From the NCBI GenBank assembly GCA_964410485.1, contig CAYPHJ010000017.1, forward strand, positions 1 through 57,069: a DNA stretch of 57,069 nucleotides, in the 5' to 3' direction. A model generated the notes under the pieces. That model was not told the DNA's origin, made no database searches, and saw nothing but the letters and a program-made list of their open reading frames with translations. This DNA is from CAYPHJ01 sp964410485. GTDB taxonomy: Bacteria > Desulfobacterota > Binatia > UBA9968. This document shows positions 16,573-25,038 of the stretch, in pieces. Positions within the stretch are counted from its first letter, which is position 1. Each line of letters begins with the position of its first letter. The position numbers were made by a program, and so were the translations under genes.

Positions 16573-17916
16573 ATGAGCGCTGTAGTTTGTCGCACAGTGA
16601 TCTTTTGTTGGACGGCATTGTTCCTTCTCGCAACAGCCGTTGTCGCTGAATACGAAGAGTCAAGCGAACATTGGCCTGCGGCCGTGGAGCCCGGCGCAGA
16701 GGAGACTCCAGCCGAGCAACCGGCATCTGAACATCAGTCAAGCGCAGACGAGAGCGACTCATTCATTCACGACGATCCATCTTTCTGGATAGACCCACTG
16801 ATGAGCGAAAGCTGGGAGCGGCAAAAAGGTCACGCAGAAGGATCGATCTCCTCACCAAACGGAACGCCGACTTTGGACGAGACGATCGCATCGGGCGCAG
16901 ACGAACTGCTCGATTGGTGGCGTCAGGAAATGGAACGGGCGTTGGCAGAACCCAGCGACCACTACAGGCTCAAGCTAACGGAGCACGTGCAGAATAACCA
17001 CCGCGTTCTGCGTTTTGTAGCCGCGTTCCGCGGGCAGCAGCGGGATTTTTTTGCGCGCGCTCTGGCGCGGTCGGGTCGATACATTCCCGTTATGCAGCCA
17101 ATTCTGCGCGAAGAGAGACTTCCGGAGAACCTTGTTTACCTTGCGTTGATTGAAAGCGGTTTTTCTCCCTATGCATACTCCCGGGCGAAAGCCATGGGAT
17201 ACTGGCAATTCATGCATGCCACGGCGCTGCGTTACGGTCTCAAAATTGACTCGTGGGTTGATGAACGGAGAGATCCGGTTCTGTCGACAAAGGCTGCGGC
17301 AGCTTATCTCAAGGATCTGCACCAACTATTCGGTGAATGGTTTTTGGCCGCCGCGGCCTACAACGCGGGTGAAGGCAGAGTGGGAAGGGCCCTCGAACGC
17401 TCACGGACCAATGATTTCTGGCGCTTGAGCCAGGAGAGAAAATGGCTCGCGCTTGAAACGCGCAACTATGTACCAAAGTTCATCGCTGCGGCGATAATTG
17501 CCGAGGCGCCGGAGCAACACGGATTCGGAGAGGTCGTTTACGAACCGCCCCTAGAATACGACGAAGTCTCGATCGAGGCGCCGATGAGACTGAGTACCGT
17601 CGCCCGACTCGCCTACACCGACGTGACGGAGATCAAGAGATTGAACCCGGCCCTGCTACGCGATTTCACCCCGCCAAATCGCGACACCTTTACACTTCGC
17701 CTTCCGGTTGGGAGCGGGGAGCGCTTTTGGGAGGGTTATGCACTCCTACCGGCTGCGGCGAAGATCAAGACAATAAAGCTCCACAGAGTACGAAAAGGAG
17801 AAACGCTTTCATCGATCGGCAAAAAACATGGCCAAAGCGTCCAGCGTCTCATCAAAGACAACGGGCTAAAGACGACCCGCATCCGTCCCGGTCAAGAACT
17901 TATCATCGTTCGGTAA
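16573..17916 (+). CDS. mltD: MltD-like membrane-bound lytic transglycosylase with LysM
   Basis: 447-residue periplasmic peptidoglycan enzyme. The ATG at 16573 is chosen because it puts a signal sequence (VIFCWTALFLLATAVVAEY) at the N terminus. An acidic low-complexity stretch (residues 27-65) follows. The SLT catalytic domain starts at LPENLVYLALIESGFSP with catalytic Glu194 and includes GYWQFMHATALRYGL and AAAYNAGEGRVGRAL. A single LysM closes the protein (KLHRVRKGETLSSIGKKHGQ to QELIIVR). E. coli MltD has two LysM units, so this one is shorter. It cleaves glycan strands with 1,6-anhydro product formation. It is monocistronic. Confidence 0.88.
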   Translation: MSAVVCRTVIFCWTALFLLATAVVAEYEESSEHWPAAVEPGAEETPAEQPASEHQSSADESDSFIHDDPSFWIDPLMSESWERQKGHAEGSISSPNGTPTLDETIASGADELLDWWRQEMERALAEPSDHYRLKLTEHVQNNHRVLRFVAAFRGQQRDFFARALARSGRYIPVMQPILREERLPENLVYLALIESGFSPYAYSRAKAMGYWQFMHATALRYGLKIDSWVDERRDPVLSTKAAAAYLKDLHQLFGEWFLAAAAYNAGEGRVGRALERSRTNDFWRLSQERKWLALETRNYVPKFIAAAIIAEAPEQHGFGEVVYEPPLEYDEVSIEAPMRLSTVARLAYTDVTEIKRLNPALLRDFTPPNRDTFTLRLPVGSGERFWEGYALLPAAAKIKTIKLHRVRKGETLSSIGKKHGQSVQRLIKDNGLKTTRIRPGQELIIVR

Positions 17917-17951
17917 ACCAAAGCATCGAGAAGAGGAAATACCTTTATACG

Positions 17952-18045
17952 ACCCTATGCCATCTGCCAACCATCCGCCATCTCCTGTGTGCCGTAGGCC
18001 ATAAGCCAAAGCCATGCGCCACATGACATAGGCCATATGCCATGC
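17952..18045. repeat. GCCATATGCC-word repeat
   Basis: About 95 bp of degenerate 8-11-bp words (ATGCCATCTGCC, CCATCCGCCATC, AGGCCATAAGCC, GCCATATGCCATG) lie between MltD and the VOC gene. No hairpin was resolved beyond the words being partly self-complementary. Confidence 0.65.
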
Positions 18046-18116
18046 CAATTCGTGCTTGATCTCGCGGCGCCCGGCGGGTTAAGGTAGTGCCAAACTCTCG
18101 CAAGGAGGGCTGGCGC

Positions 18117-18593
18117 ATGCCGAAGATCAAAGGACTCAGTCATGTCGTGCTCTACGTGAACGACCTGGAAACAATGACGGCCTTTTATCGGGATGTCGTC
18201 GGGCTGGTCAAGTACCGCGAGTATCCAGGACGAATGGTCTTCATGACTCCCGACCCCGAGATCGAAGACCACCAGCTTGCCTTGGTGAGAGGGCGCGAAG
18301 GCAGTGCCAAACTCCTCGCGCATATTGCCTGGCGCGTGGAAACGCCCGCGGAGGTCAAGGAGTATTATGAGAGATTCAAGGCTCTCGGAGTGCCAATCGA
18401 TCACTGCGTAAGCCACGCCTACCAGGAAATGGGCAATACGGTGTCGTGCTATTTTCTCGACCCCGAGCGAAACTGCCTGGAAATCTACGCTCTGGTGGCG
18501 GAGCGCGATGACGCGCGTATTAACCGCCCGCTCGACCTGGACAAAAGCGTGGATGAGATCGTCGCTCAGGCCAGCGGCCTGGCGGGCCATTGA
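18117..18593 (+). CDS. VOC/glyoxalase-superfamily protein
   Basis: 158-residue single-module vicinal-oxygen-chelate protein starting at the ATG after AAGGAGGGC. The fold is shown by KIKGLSHVVLYVNDLETMTAFYRDVVGLVKY (metal His in SHVVLYV) and by AHIAWRVETPAEVKEYYERF. The end, SCYFLDPERNCLEIYALV, carries the C-terminal metal Glu. Such proteins are extradiol dioxygenases, glyoxalases or resistance proteins. The ligand set His/His/Glu is compatible with a metal enzyme, but the reaction is not predictable. Confidence 0.8.
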   Translation: MPKIKGLSHVVLYVNDLETMTAFYRDVVGLVKYREYPGRMVFMTPDPEIEDHQLALVRGREGSAKLLAHIAWRVETPAEVKEYYERFKALGVPIDHCVSHAYQEMGNTVSCYFLDPERNCLEIYALVAERDDARINRPLDLDKSVDEIVAQASGLAGH

Positions 18594-18683
18594 TCGCCAG
18601 CGGCTGCACAGACGCCCATGCCATAGGATCTGCCCTCTGCGAATACTTTGGGGCATTTCCCCTCTGTGAGCTGAGTGCGTCAA

Positions 18684-18712
18684 GTCAGGGCAGAGACACC
18701 TGTCTGCCTGAC
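18684..18712. repeat. GTCAG-GCAGA hairpin, possible degenerate AGGGGCAG repeat
   Basis: Arms GTCAG(G)GCAGA and TCTGCCTGAC flank GACACCTG. It resembles the hairpins at 21237 and 45026, which contain GGGCAG..CTGCCC, and lies in the non-coding region before the truncated Bug gene. Confidence 0.45.
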
Positions 18713-18850
18713 CCGCCATTTTCTGAACTTTCTCTCAGGACTCCCCTCCCTGTTTGCCAGCGAAGCGCGTTTTTGCCGATCCCTAGCTATCCGACCATAT
18801 TTGGCACAAGAGGCGCCGCGGGGAAATCGAGCTTGGGCGCAAAAGAAAAA

Positions 18851-19568
18851 CGACGATCATACAATCGCTTTCTTCACGGGCGTCTGGATAACTAATCCCC
18901 TGACGAGCAAGGAAGCCAAAGTCACGGTAAAGGACTTGACGCCGATCACGCGTTTGGTCCTGGAGCCGGCAGTGGTTGCCGTCAAAGCAGACTCGCCATA
19001 CAAGACCATGAAGGACTTCGGCGAAGCGGCGAAGAAAAACCCTGGGCAGCTCAAACAGTCCGGTGGCTCAGTGACCGGCCGAGACAACCTCGTCCGCCTG
19101 GTGATTGAGAAGGCCACGGGGGCAAAATGGGTCTTTGTTTCTTTCCCGGGAGGTGGAGAGCGCATCGCCAATCTCCTTGGCGGCCACGTCCAGATGATGG
19201 TTATGGAACCTCAAGAAGCCGGCGAGCACATCAGAGCCGGTAATCTACGAGTGATCGCCGCTCTCACCGAAAAAAGACTGCCTTTTTTTCCGGATGTTCC
19301 TACGCTCAAGGAACAAGGCATTGATGTCCCGGTCATTCCACAAGCGCGCGGTGTCGTGGCCCCTCCCGGGGTCAGCCGGGACGTGGTGAAGTACTGGGAG
19401 GGCGTGTTTAGCCGATTTGCCAAAACCGCTTCCTGGCAAAAGTACTTGCGTGATAACCAATTCGAAGATGGATACCTGACAGGGCCTGCTCTGGTGAAGT
19501 TCTTTGATGATCTGGGCGTTCAGATGCGTGACATTCCGAAAGAAGCCGGTGTCAAGGTCGTGCGATAA
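18851..19568 (+). pseudogene. 5'-truncated Bug/TctC-family substrate-binding protein
   Basis: The frame open from 18675 becomes family-like only at about DDHTIAFFTGVWITNP. From there the Bug fold is complete to the end: VKDLTPITRLVLEPAVVAVK, KKNPGQLKQSGGSVTG, FPGGGERIANLLGGHVQMM, EKRLPFFPDVPTLKEQGIDV. The signal peptide and the first 70-odd residues (PIRLVVPFPPGG-type loop and the ENRPGAGG region) are absent. The DNA before it encodes nothing similar in any frame and contains a repeat hairpin. I read it as a gene that lost its 5' end. The MmgE/PrpD gene 217 bp downstream may have been its partner. Start coordinate approximate. Confidence 0.7.
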
Positions 19569-19632
19569 GGACGGAAAGTCTCAAGTTTTAGGTTTCCAGT
19601 TTCTATGTGTGGATATAGTGACGCCGCCCGTC

Positions 19633-19708
19633 CTTCGACAAAAGCTCAGGGCGAGCGGCCCCAGCCCCAGAACGGTAAGAATCTCCATTCTGCTGAGCTT
19701 TGTCGAAG
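19633..19708. repeat. CTTCGACAAAGCTCAG inverted repeat
   Basis: Arms CTTCGACAAAAGCTCAG (19633-19649) and CTGAGCTTTGTCGAAG (19693-19708) pair over 16 bp with one bulged A. The loop is about 43 nt. It lies in the gap before MmgE/PrpD. CTTCGACAAAGCTCAG-type repeats are seen dispersed in many bacterial genomes, a statement from general knowledge. Confidence 0.75.
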
Positions 19709-19785
19709 CATGAACGGAGGTGTCAACATACCGTGCAAAATTCTATAGCTTCAAAACGCAGGACCTCTTGGGAGTGATTTTCACC

Positions 19786-21174
19786 ATGAAGAACGGTGCC
19801 ACAAGAGCGCTTGCCCGTTATGCGGTCAACCTTCGGTTTCGGGATATTCCGCCAGAGGTAATCTCCCGTGCTAAAGACTGTCTACTCGATATCCTCACGG
19901 TTTGTCTGTATGGATCGACAAAGCCATGGAGCCAAAGCGTGGTTCAATTCGTCAAAGCACTGGGTGGTTCGGGTCGCGCAACAATCATTGGGGACCTCGG
20001 CCGCGCGCCCGCTCATCTCGCAGTGCTCGCCAATGGCGTTATGGCCCATGCATTCGAATTGGACAACGTCCGCCAACCTGGCGGCGGGGTCCATCCCGGT
20101 GCCACTGCCTTCCTGCCCGCGCTCGCCGTTGCGGAATCACAACGGGCCGGGGGCAAAGTTTTTATAACCGCATTCGTAGCGGCCTGCGAAGTGATGTCAC
20201 GCATTGGCGTCGCCGCCGGAAATTCGCTGGAAAAGCGCGGCTTTCATGCCCCTGGCTTGACCGGGCCTTTTGGCGCCGCCGTAGCGGCCGCCAGGGTCCT
20301 GGGATTGAACGAGAAACAGATGGTCCATGCCCTGGGAATTGCCGGTTCTTATTGTGGCGGGCTCATGGAATTTTCGCGCTCTCAGGAAGGTGCGATGGTC
20401 AAACGGCTCCACCTGGGAAAGGCAGCGGAAGGAGGTGTAACAGCCGCCTTGTTGGCGCGCGGTGGCTTGGCCGGGCCTGACAGCGTTCTCGAAGGGGACT
20501 TAGGTTTTTGCCGGGCGTTCTCCGATTCGCCAGATCTCTCTCGTTTGACTTATCGATTGGGAAAGGAGTTTGAGTCTCTCAACATCTGCATCAAACGGTA
20601 TGCCTGCCATATCAATGCTCATGCGCCTATCGAGGCACTGGAAACTCTCAGGCGTCAAAATTTTTTCGAGCCGCGGAATGTTCGAGAAATTGTCGTCGCG
20701 GGGATCGAGAAACTCGTCACCCATCACGCCATTTATGAGCCGAAAGATCTCATGGCGGCGCAGTACAGCATCCCGTTTTGTGTGGCGCTCAGCCTCTATC
20801 ACGATCCGAAGAACCCTGCGTCGTTTTCTGAAAAGCGGCTTCGCGACAAAGCCATTCTTGGCATGATGCGCAACGTGCGTCTCAGCGTGGATCAGGAGAT
20901 CGAAGACAAGGGTTGGGACCGCGCAGCCCGCGTGACGCTTGCGCTCAGGGATGGCAGGCGTTTATCGACACTGGTGGTTCACTTCAAGGGCACTCCGCAC
21001 AACCCCATGAGCCAAACGGACCTGGAAGAGAAAGCAAGAAATTTGACGCGTAACATACTGTCTGAGAAACAACTAGAGCGCGTTACGGACACCGTCCGAA
21101 CGATCGAGACACTCCAAGACGTGTCCACCCTCACCGCAGCCCTCTCCCGGAGGGAGGCGAGAGCTAAAGACTAA
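19786..21174 (+). CDS. MmgE/PrpD-family protein (2-methylcitrate dehydratase-like)
   Basis: 462-residue member of the MmgE/PrpD family, which includes 2-methylcitrate dehydratase, cis-aconitate decarboxylase and iminodisuccinate epimerase. Typical features are ARYAVNLRFRDIPPEVISRAK at the start, the helical-domain motif ANGVMAHAFELDNV, HPGATAFLPALAVAE and KRYACHINAHAPIEAL. I chose the ATG at 19786; a GTG at 19720 would add 22 non-conserved residues. The usual Asp-Asp/His in the AHAFELDNV motif is retained as Glu-Leu-Asp. The substrate is a small hydroxy or unsaturated di/tricarboxylate. Linkage to a TTT binding protein is common in this family. Confidence 0.85.
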   Translation: MKNGATRALARYAVNLRFRDIPPEVISRAKDCLLDILTVCLYGSTKPWSQSVVQFVKALGGSGRATIIGDLGRAPAHLAVLANGVMAHAFELDNVRQPGGGVHPGATAFLPALAVAESQRAGGKVFITAFVAACEVMSRIGVAAGNSLEKRGFHAPGLTGPFGAAVAAARVLGLNEKQMVHALGIAGSYCGGLMEFSRSQEGAMVKRLHLGKAAEGGVTAALLARGGLAGPDSVLEGDLGFCRAFSDSPDLSRLTYRLGKEFESLNICIKRYACHINAHAPIEALETLRRQNFFEPRNVREIVVAGIEKLVTHHAIYEPKDLMAAQYSIPFCVALSLYHDPKNPASFSEKRLRDKAILGMMRNVRLSVDQEIEDKGWDRAARVTLALRDGRRLSTLVVHFKGTPHNPMSQTDLEEKARNLTRNILSEKQLERVTDTVRTIETLQDVSTLTAALSRREARAKD

Positions 21175-21236
21175 TCCCCTGAGCACTGGTAGATTGCGCA
21201 GGGTGAGCGGTGCGACGTTGATACCCACCGTCTTAG

Positions 21237-21268
21237 ATGTAGGGGCAGGCCCGTGTGTCTGCCCCTGG
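21237..21268. repeat. AGGGGCAG...CTGCCCCT hairpin repeat, copy 1
   Basis: GATGTAGGGGCAGGCCCGTG followed by TGTCTGCCCCT. The arms AGGGGCAG/CTGCCCCT pair perfectly. Nearly the same sequence recurs at 45024-45057. It lies between the convergent MmgE/PrpD and cupin genes. Confidence 0.75.
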
Positions 21269-21321
21269 CGCGGCCTCGTTTGTTTGTTTCCGCGAAAGTG
21301 TAGCGCGACGGCGTGACTGCG

Positions 21322-21822
21322 TCAAACCGCCTGGTACGGCAGTCGCGTCATTTTTTGCGTGTTCTTCCCTTCAATCCGTATAAGCCCCGTTGTAGTCGCC
21401 CGCTTGGGCGAGTGCACATCGCCCTCGTTGTAAAGGTGCGCCATCCCCGGTTTAAGGGGGTACACTCTGGCACGGCGCACTTTGCCTGGCTTCCCATCAT
21501 GCGGCGGATCGATGACCTCCCAGTCGCTCATCTCGGTTTCACCGATAGCCTGGCCATAAATAGCCCATGAGCTGCCGTGATCGTGGGGATTGGATTCTTT
21601 GGGACCACGGTTCATGTGCGCGCATATGCAAAAACCCAGCTCTGGATCTTCGTAGATGACCTGACGCTCCGGTGTCTTGTCGTTAAGATAGGTTGCCAGG
21701 AAGTTTTCATCCTTGAGCGCCTCCTGGACCAGGTCGCGAACCTTCTTCCGTCCCGCCGGACCGGCATCGGCTTTAAGAATATGGTGACATTCCGATGCAA
21801 ATGTCTCAAGTGTCAAACCCAT
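21322..21822 (-). CDS. Cupin-fold protein, cysteine-dioxygenase-like
   Basis: 166-residue protein. The ATG at 21822 follows GAGGAGGGTCG. The cupin metal motif is visible as FCICAHMNRGPKESNPHDHG, where the two His of HDH and the upstream region form motif 1. A later H in YPLKPGMAHLYNEGDVHSP would complete a 3-His iron site. The size and the N-terminal helical part (LVQEALKDENFLATYL) resemble cysteine/thiol dioxygenases and predicted metal-dependent cupins. The substrate is not known. The gene is isolated on the minus strand. Confidence 0.72.
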   Translation of the reverse strand: MGLTLETFASECHHILKADAGPAGRKKVRDLVQEALKDENFLATYLNDKTPERQVIYEDPELGFCICAHMNRGPKESNPHDHGSSWAIYGQAIGETEMSDWEVIDPPHDGKPGKVRRARVYPLKPGMAHLYNEGDVHSPKRATTTGLIRIEGKNTQKMTRLPYQAV

Positions 21823-21897
21823 GATCGACCCTCCTCTCATGAACTCTTCTACGTTCCTTTAGCAAATGATCGAAACAACCGTCAATGAGCTAAGCGG

Positions 21898-21970
21898 GGT
21901 TCAAACGTTCAAAGTTCAAATGTTCAAGGATCCGAATCGACTTGAACGTTGAACCTGAAACCTGAACCTT
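21898..21970. repeat. GTTCAAA/TTTGAAC word repeat, inverted
   Basis: The left arm GGTTCAAACGTTCAAAGTTC and right arm TTGAACGTTGAACCTGAAAC plus CTGAACC are imperfect reverse complements. Same family as 49056-49088 and 55321-55353. Confidence 0.7.
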
Positions 21971-21978
21971 ATCGTGGA

Positions 21979-23685
21979 TCAGTGATGGCTCCCGAACTCC
22001 TTCGCGAATGCCGCTCGCTCGCGCGCCCCGCCCAACACAAACAGCTCGCTATCCTTCTCGAGAAGTGTCGACGGCGGGGGTGTCGTTAAAACGCGCCCGT
22101 TTTGTTGAATTGCAATGATGTCGAGCCCAGTGCGCTCAGAAATTTTACTCTCATTGAGACTTCGGCCGGACAGCGCCGGAGGAGTGAGCAGCGAAAACAA
22201 TTCAAATCCCTCGCCGAGAATCCACAACTCCCGGCTATGCAATTGCGCGAACACTTCTTCCACGCCCAGAGAAGCGTAACTGATGGCGAAATCGGCCCCG
22301 GCGCGATAGATCGCCTCGACATTCCGTTCATGGGTTATGCGGCTGATGATGCGCAATTCCGGATTCAAGCGCCGGCAATATACCGTTAAATATATATTCA
22401 TGGCATCGTCGTTGGTCGTCAGGATAACCGAGGGCGATTCTCGCAAACCCGCCCGCATCAGAACCTCTCGATCAGCCGCGTCGCCGATGAAGATCTGGTC
22501 TGCGACCGAATCCAGCCCCCGGCGCGTGGCTTCATTCCGTTCCACGATATGCACCGGAATGTGTTTTTCCTTGAGCGCGCGCGCAGTGGCCCTTCCCACC
22601 TTACCACCTCCGATAACAAGCGCGGGGTTGTAGTTGGTATCGTAGATCACCAGAAGCGTATCGAGCTCAAGCATTTGATTCGCAGTGCCGACGACAACAA
22701 CCACTGTATCATTGGTCAATTTGAGTTCCGGCCGGGCCGGGAAGAGACGGCCTCCCTTCCAGACGGCAATAACTTTCACCCCGGTGGTCTCCTGCAATCG
22801 TAAGTCACCGAGTGTACGGCCGGCGAGTGGCGTATTATGCACGGCAAAATCAGCAATCTGCATCTCGCGAATCTTGCCAAAGACGTGCGTCTCGGCATGA
22901 CCGGCATTCACGCGATGGGCCAAGCGCTCACCCAGCCGGCGATGGAGCGGCAGAACGTGGGTACACCCGCTAAGCTCCAAAATATCGACGGAATCTTCCT
23001 CGTCCACCCGGGCAACGATTTCAACCTTTGGAGCGATTTCGCGAATCGTCAAGGTGATGTTTGTGTTTACGGTATCCGTGCTATTGGCGAAGACCAGCCG
23101 CGCGCGGGAAACCCTCAAGCTCTGATAGGTCGAGCTGCTATCGATCTCCCCGGTAACAACCGAGATGCCGTCGCCATGCATCTGCGCAGCCTTGGCCGGG
23201 TCCGGTTCGATAACATAGTAAGGGATATCATGAAGCCGCAGCCGCTCGATGAGGCCGGGAGCGATCGGATCATAGGTGCAAATAATCACATGCCCGCTCA
23301 CATCTTCCCTGGCGGCGCTCGGCGCTCGCAACCTCACTTGCGCTTCGAGCCACGGGGCATAGAAAAAACGAATGAACATGAACGGCAGCACGATCAACAG
23401 CAACACGATCCCGGAGAGAAGAACGACGATACTGAAGATTCGTCCAATATCGTTGGTAAAGGTAATGTCCCCAAACCCAAGGGTGGTCATCACCGTCAAG
23501 GTCCAGTAGAAGCCCGTAACCCAGCTGTGGTACTGACCTTCATAGAGCATCAACACATGGAAAATAACCGAGTAGGCGATGATCACACTGGCCAGGAAGA
23601 TCAAGTACTTGACCAGCGGGCGAATATTCTGGCGCGCCGTTCTTTCAGTTAGAAAATAGGCAATCTGACTGGGGAGAAACTTCAT
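21979..23685 (-). CDS. Two-RCK potassium channel (TrkA-N/TrkA-C)
   Basis: 568-residue inner-membrane K+ channel. Two transmembrane helices (YLIFLASVIIAYSVIFHVLML and IVVLLSGIVLLLIVLPFMFI) flank a pore helix and filter TVMTTLGFGDI. The first TrkA-N Rossmann unit (GHVIICTYDPIAPGLIERL) is followed by a TrkA-C domain. A second TrkA-N unit with GGGKVGRATARALKEK and a second TrkA-C end the chain. It thus carries a full RCK tandem in one chain. The filter has Leu-Gly-Phe-Gly instead of the usual Val-Gly-Tyr-Gly, a variant also present in some bacterial channels. The minus-strand gene is isolated. Confidence 0.88.
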   Translation of the reverse strand: MKFLPSQIAYFLTERTARQNIRPLVKYLIFLASVIIAYSVIFHVLMLYEGQYHSWVTGFYWTLTVMTTLGFGDITFTNDIGRIFSIVVLLSGIVLLLIVLPFMFIRFFYAPWLEAQVRLRAPSAAREDVSGHVIICTYDPIAPGLIERLRLHDIPYYVIEPDPAKAAQMHGDGISVVTGEIDSSSTYQSLRVSRARLVFANSTDTVNTNITLTIREIAPKVEIVARVDEEDSVDILELSGCTHVLPLHRRLGERLAHRVNAGHAETHVFGKIREMQIADFAVHNTPLAGRTLGDLRLQETTGVKVIAVWKGGRLFPARPELKLTNDTVVVVVGTANQMLELDTLLVIYDTNYNPALVIGGGKVGRATARALKEKHIPVHIVERNEATRRGLDSVADQIFIGDAADREVLMRAGLRESPSVILTTNDDAMNIYLTVYCRRLNPELRIISRITHERNVEAIYRAGADFAISYASLGVEEVFAQLHSRELWILGEGFELFSLLTPPALSGRSLNESKISERTGLDIIAIQQNGRVLTTPPPSTLLEKDSELFVLGGARERAAFAKEFGSHH

Positions 23686-23946
23686 TTTCGATCTATTACA
23701 AGCCTGTTAGGAGAAACTGTCAAGCCGCGACTCGAGATGGGAGGTGCCAAATTCGAACTTTTGAAGTTCGAGGGTCGGGGGTTGGACTTGGCCATACAGG
23801 TTAATCGCTGAGAGTTGAGGATTGAAAGCACAAACACAGATTCTGGCCATGGTTTTCCTCGGGATTGCCTTGTGTTTGCGTTTTGGGCTAGTGTCTTGCA
23901 AGAGAGGACCACTGAAAATTTTATACAATCAAAAGGAGACATGCTC

Positions 23947-24963
23947 ATGAGGAGGACCGCTCTCATTTTTGTATTTCTGCTCCTGTGCGCTCCCAATCTA
24001 CACGCCCAGGCTCCCTTTTACCAAGGGAAGACGCTGCGGATTATCGTCGGGGGAACTGCCGGTGGGGGATTCGATACCTATACAAGGGCGATGGCACGCC
24101 ACATGAGCAAGCATATTCCCGGCAACCCGCAAATCGTAGTCGAGAACATGACCGGCGCGGCGACGCGAATTGCCGCAAAGCACGTGCACAGTGCGGTCAA
24201 GCCGGACGGGCTTACGATGGTCATTTTCAACGGCTATTTAATTTTGGGCCGTGTGCTCGGAGCCAAAGGGATCGATTTTGATGTCCGACAGTTTGAATGG
24301 ATCGGGGTTCCGGTTCAAGACAACGTGGCTTGCGCGCTCACCAAAGCCAGCGGCATTACGAACCTGGAACAATGGATGGCGGCAAAAACGCCGGTTAAAA
24401 TAGGCGCCCTTGGTCCGGGAAATAGCACGAGCGATGTGCCGCGCGTGCTGCAAGCGGCTCTAAATCTTCCCATCCAGCTGGTCGAAGGCTACAAAGGAAC
24501 GGCTGATGTGCGATTGGCTGCTGATGGCGGAGAGGTGGCCGGTGGTTGTTGGGCTTGGGAATCGGTGAAAGTGACGTGGGCTACAGCGCTGCAAGCGGGA
24601 GAGGTTAACCCGATTATCCAAGTTACCTCTCAAGCCCAACCGGATTTGCCCAAGGTCCCCGTCGCCATTGAAGTGGCTAAAACAGATGAAGCGCGGCAAC
24701 TGATTCGCAACGGCACGGTGAACCCATCGCGGATCACTCGCGTTTACGCCACGACGCCCGCCACGCCCAAGGACAGAGTGCAAGCATTGCGCAACGGTTT
24801 CGCCGCTACACTCAAAGATCCTGCGTTTCTCGAGGAGGCAAAGAAAGTGCGGCTCGACATCAATCCGTTGACCGGCGAGGAGGTTGGAACAATAGTCGAC
24901 GAGATGTTCAAGATGAGTCCTGCCGTCAAGTCCAAGCTCACAGGCGTGCTTGCGATTAAATAG
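23947..24963 (+). CDS. Bug/TctC-family substrate-binding protein (third paralogue)
   Basis: 338-residue periplasmic binding protein. The ATG at 23947 has AAAAGGAG 8 nt upstream; an ATG at 23941 is too close to that site. The signal peptide is MRRTALIFVFLLLCAPNLHAQ. The mature start APFYQGKTLRIIVGGTAGGG, HIPGNPQIVVENMTGAATR, AAKHVHSAVKPDGLTM and IGALGPGNSTSDVPRVL follow the pattern of the proteins at 961 and 6376. No TctAB genes follow; instead a second type of periplasmic-binding-like protein (25039) lies 75 bp downstream, possibly in the same transcript. Confidence 0.9.
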   Translation: MRRTALIFVFLLLCAPNLHAQAPFYQGKTLRIIVGGTAGGGFDTYTRAMARHMSKHIPGNPQIVVENMTGAATRIAAKHVHSAVKPDGLTMVIFNGYLILGRVLGAKGIDFDVRQFEWIGVPVQDNVACALTKASGITNLEQWMAAKTPVKIGALGPGNSTSDVPRVLQAALNLPIQLVEGYKGTADVRLAADGGEVAGGCWAWESVKVTWATALQAGEVNPIIQVTSQAQPDLPKVPVAIEVAKTDEARQLIRNGTVNPSRITRVYATTPATPKDRVQALRNGFAATLKDPAFLEEAKKVRLDINPLTGEEVGTIVDEMFKMSPAVKSKLTGVLAIK

Positions 24964-24998
24964 AGACCGACCGAGGACCGAAGACCGAGGACCGCCCG
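24962..24998. repeat. GGACCGA word repeat
   Basis: AGAGACCGACCGAGGACCGA plus AGACCGAGGACCG. It is the inverse of the run at 41363-41417 (GGTCGTCGGTCCTCGGTCG). Confidence 0.55.
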
Positions 24999-25038
24999 TC
25001 CGAACACGGACAGAGAGCCACGATCGCCGGATCTTGCT

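Noticed and set aside
17955..18719. 254-residue minus-strand open frame
   Set aside because: Antisense to the VOC gene and running through repeat DNA.
22837..23652. 271-residue plus-strand open frame
   Set aside because: Antisense shadow of the K+ channel gene, with no family features.
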